Origin: an uncultured Eubacterium sp.
GTDB taxonomy: Bacteria; Bacillota; Clostridia; Lachnospirales; Lachnospiraceae
Direction: 5' to 3'
Assembly (NCBI GenBank): GCA_900551945.1
Contig: URYE01000104.1
Span: 1-6,428, forward strand
DNA: 6,428 bases
How positions within the stretch are numbered: position 1 is the first letter of the stretch; each line of letters begins with the position of its first letter. Under the pieces are notes generated by a model. It was not told the origin of the DNA. It saw nothing but the letters and a program-made list of their open reading frames with translations, and ran no database searches. The position numbers and the translations under genes were made by a program. Of the stretch, positions 5,952 to 6,428 are shown one piece after another.

Positions 5952-6428
5952 TTAAGCCACTTCAATTCCATAATGACCACAAAGTGCTGCAAGACCTCCC
6001 TGGAAGCCACTTCCTATTGCATTAAACTTCCACTCTCCATTGTTTTTGTAAAGTTCACCAACAACGACTGCTGTTTCAATTGAAAAATCTTCGCCGAGGT
6101 CATAGTGAATAAGCTCTACTCCTGTTGCTTCATCTACAAGACGTATATAGGCGTTAGATACTTGTCCAAAATTCTGATGTCTTACATCTGAATCATATAT
6201 TGTTACAGTAAATGCAATTCTTTCTATATTAGCAGGTACTTTAGTTAAATCAACCATTATCTGCTCATCATCGCCTTCACCTTCTCCAGTAAGATTATCT
6301 CCTTGATGAATTACTGACTCACTTGGGTGCTTTAAATTACTATAGAATATAAATTCCTTATCTGTTGGGCATTTTCCATTTGTTCCCAACATAAATGCTG
6401 CTGCATCAAGGTCAAAATCTGCACCTGT
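5952..6428 (-). CDS. TerD-family calcium-binding stress protein (5' end cut by window edge)
   Basis: This is a TerD-domain protein of the tellurium-resistance/general stress family (TerD, TerE, Bacillus YceC/YceD). The frame stays open to the window edge, so the start lies outside. The visible 158 residues begin [14 protein letters not shown], the conserved acidic strand of the family, and roughly the first 30 residues are missing. The internal ATG at 6392 falls inside this motif and is not the start. The second signature, [14 protein letters not shown] (visible residues 43-56), supplies acidic side chains that bind Ca2+ in characterised TerD proteins. The C-terminal half ([14 protein letters not shown], then [18 protein letters not shown]) is full length and ends in a TAA stop. 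Family members are soluble cytoplasmic proteins linked to resistance to tellurite, phage and envelope stress; the biochemical role is unsettled. The second TerD gene follows after 41 bases with no terminator between, so the two are probably cotranscribed. It is closer to the canonical YceC/YceD type than its neighbour. Confidence 0.95.
   Translation of the reverse strand, partial: TGADFDLDAAAFMLGTNGKCPTDKEFIFYSNLKHPSESVIHQGDNLTGEGEGDDEQIMVDLTKVPANIERIAFTVTIYDSDVRHQNFGQVSNAYIRLVDEATGVELIHYDLGEDFSIETAVVVGELYKNNGEWKFNAIGSGFQGGLAALCGHYGIEVA

Noticed and set aside
5600..6315. Recent duplication or gene conversion between the two TerD genes
   Set aside because: The shared stretch around the [14 protein letters not shown] codons differs mainly at third codon positions and the rest of the proteins are clearly diverged, which fits an old duplication under selection.
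6393..6428. Start of the first TerD gene at the ATG at 6392
   Set aside because: The upstream codons in the same frame encode [11 protein letters not shown], a conserved TerD motif, so the gene continues beyond the window edge.

Overview
The window comes from a low-GC Gram-positive genome, most likely an anaerobic clostridium of the Lachnospiraceae type. I infer this from strong AT richness, AGGAGG-type ribosome binding sites, Rho-independent hairpin terminators and the style of the proteins; no 16S or other phylogenetic marker is present, so family level is a guess. Every convincing gene lies on the minus strand, so transcription runs from right to left.

Right part (5305-6428): two adjacent TerD-family genes, the first cut by the window edge, separated by 41 bases with no terminator between them. 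They form a transcription unit ending at a clear hairpin terminator (5255-5288). Both keep most of the acidic signature by which TerD proteins bind calcium. Middle (2428-5061): a full-length 877-residue P-type ATPase of the calcium-pump (PII, plasma-membrane type) class with its own plausible promoter and a strong ribosome binding site. It keeps all the ion-site residues expected for one Ca2+ site but departs from consensus in several catalytic motifs. Two Ca2+-binding stress proteins next to a Ca2+ pump suggest a calcium- or metal-linked envelope-stress module.

Left part (491-2164): a small unrecognised 92-residue protein with a good promoter, followed 84 bases later by a methyl-accepting chemotaxis-type signalling protein with two membrane helices and no extracellular sensor domain, closed by a strong terminator (373-422). 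Between the ATPase and the small gene sits a 99-base imperfect palindrome with 16-base inverted ends that looks like a miniature mobile element or a very large terminator hairpin.

The leftmost 490 bases hold no secure gene: a 41-base hairpin that would terminate plus-strand transcription, the MCP terminator, and a short, well-initiated but 16-codon minus-strand ORF at 57-107 that may be a remnant.

The most interesting content is the TerD/TerD/Ca-ATPase cluster with its divergent pump. I did not see a wholly new system, CRISPR array, tRNA, rRNA or known riboswitch.
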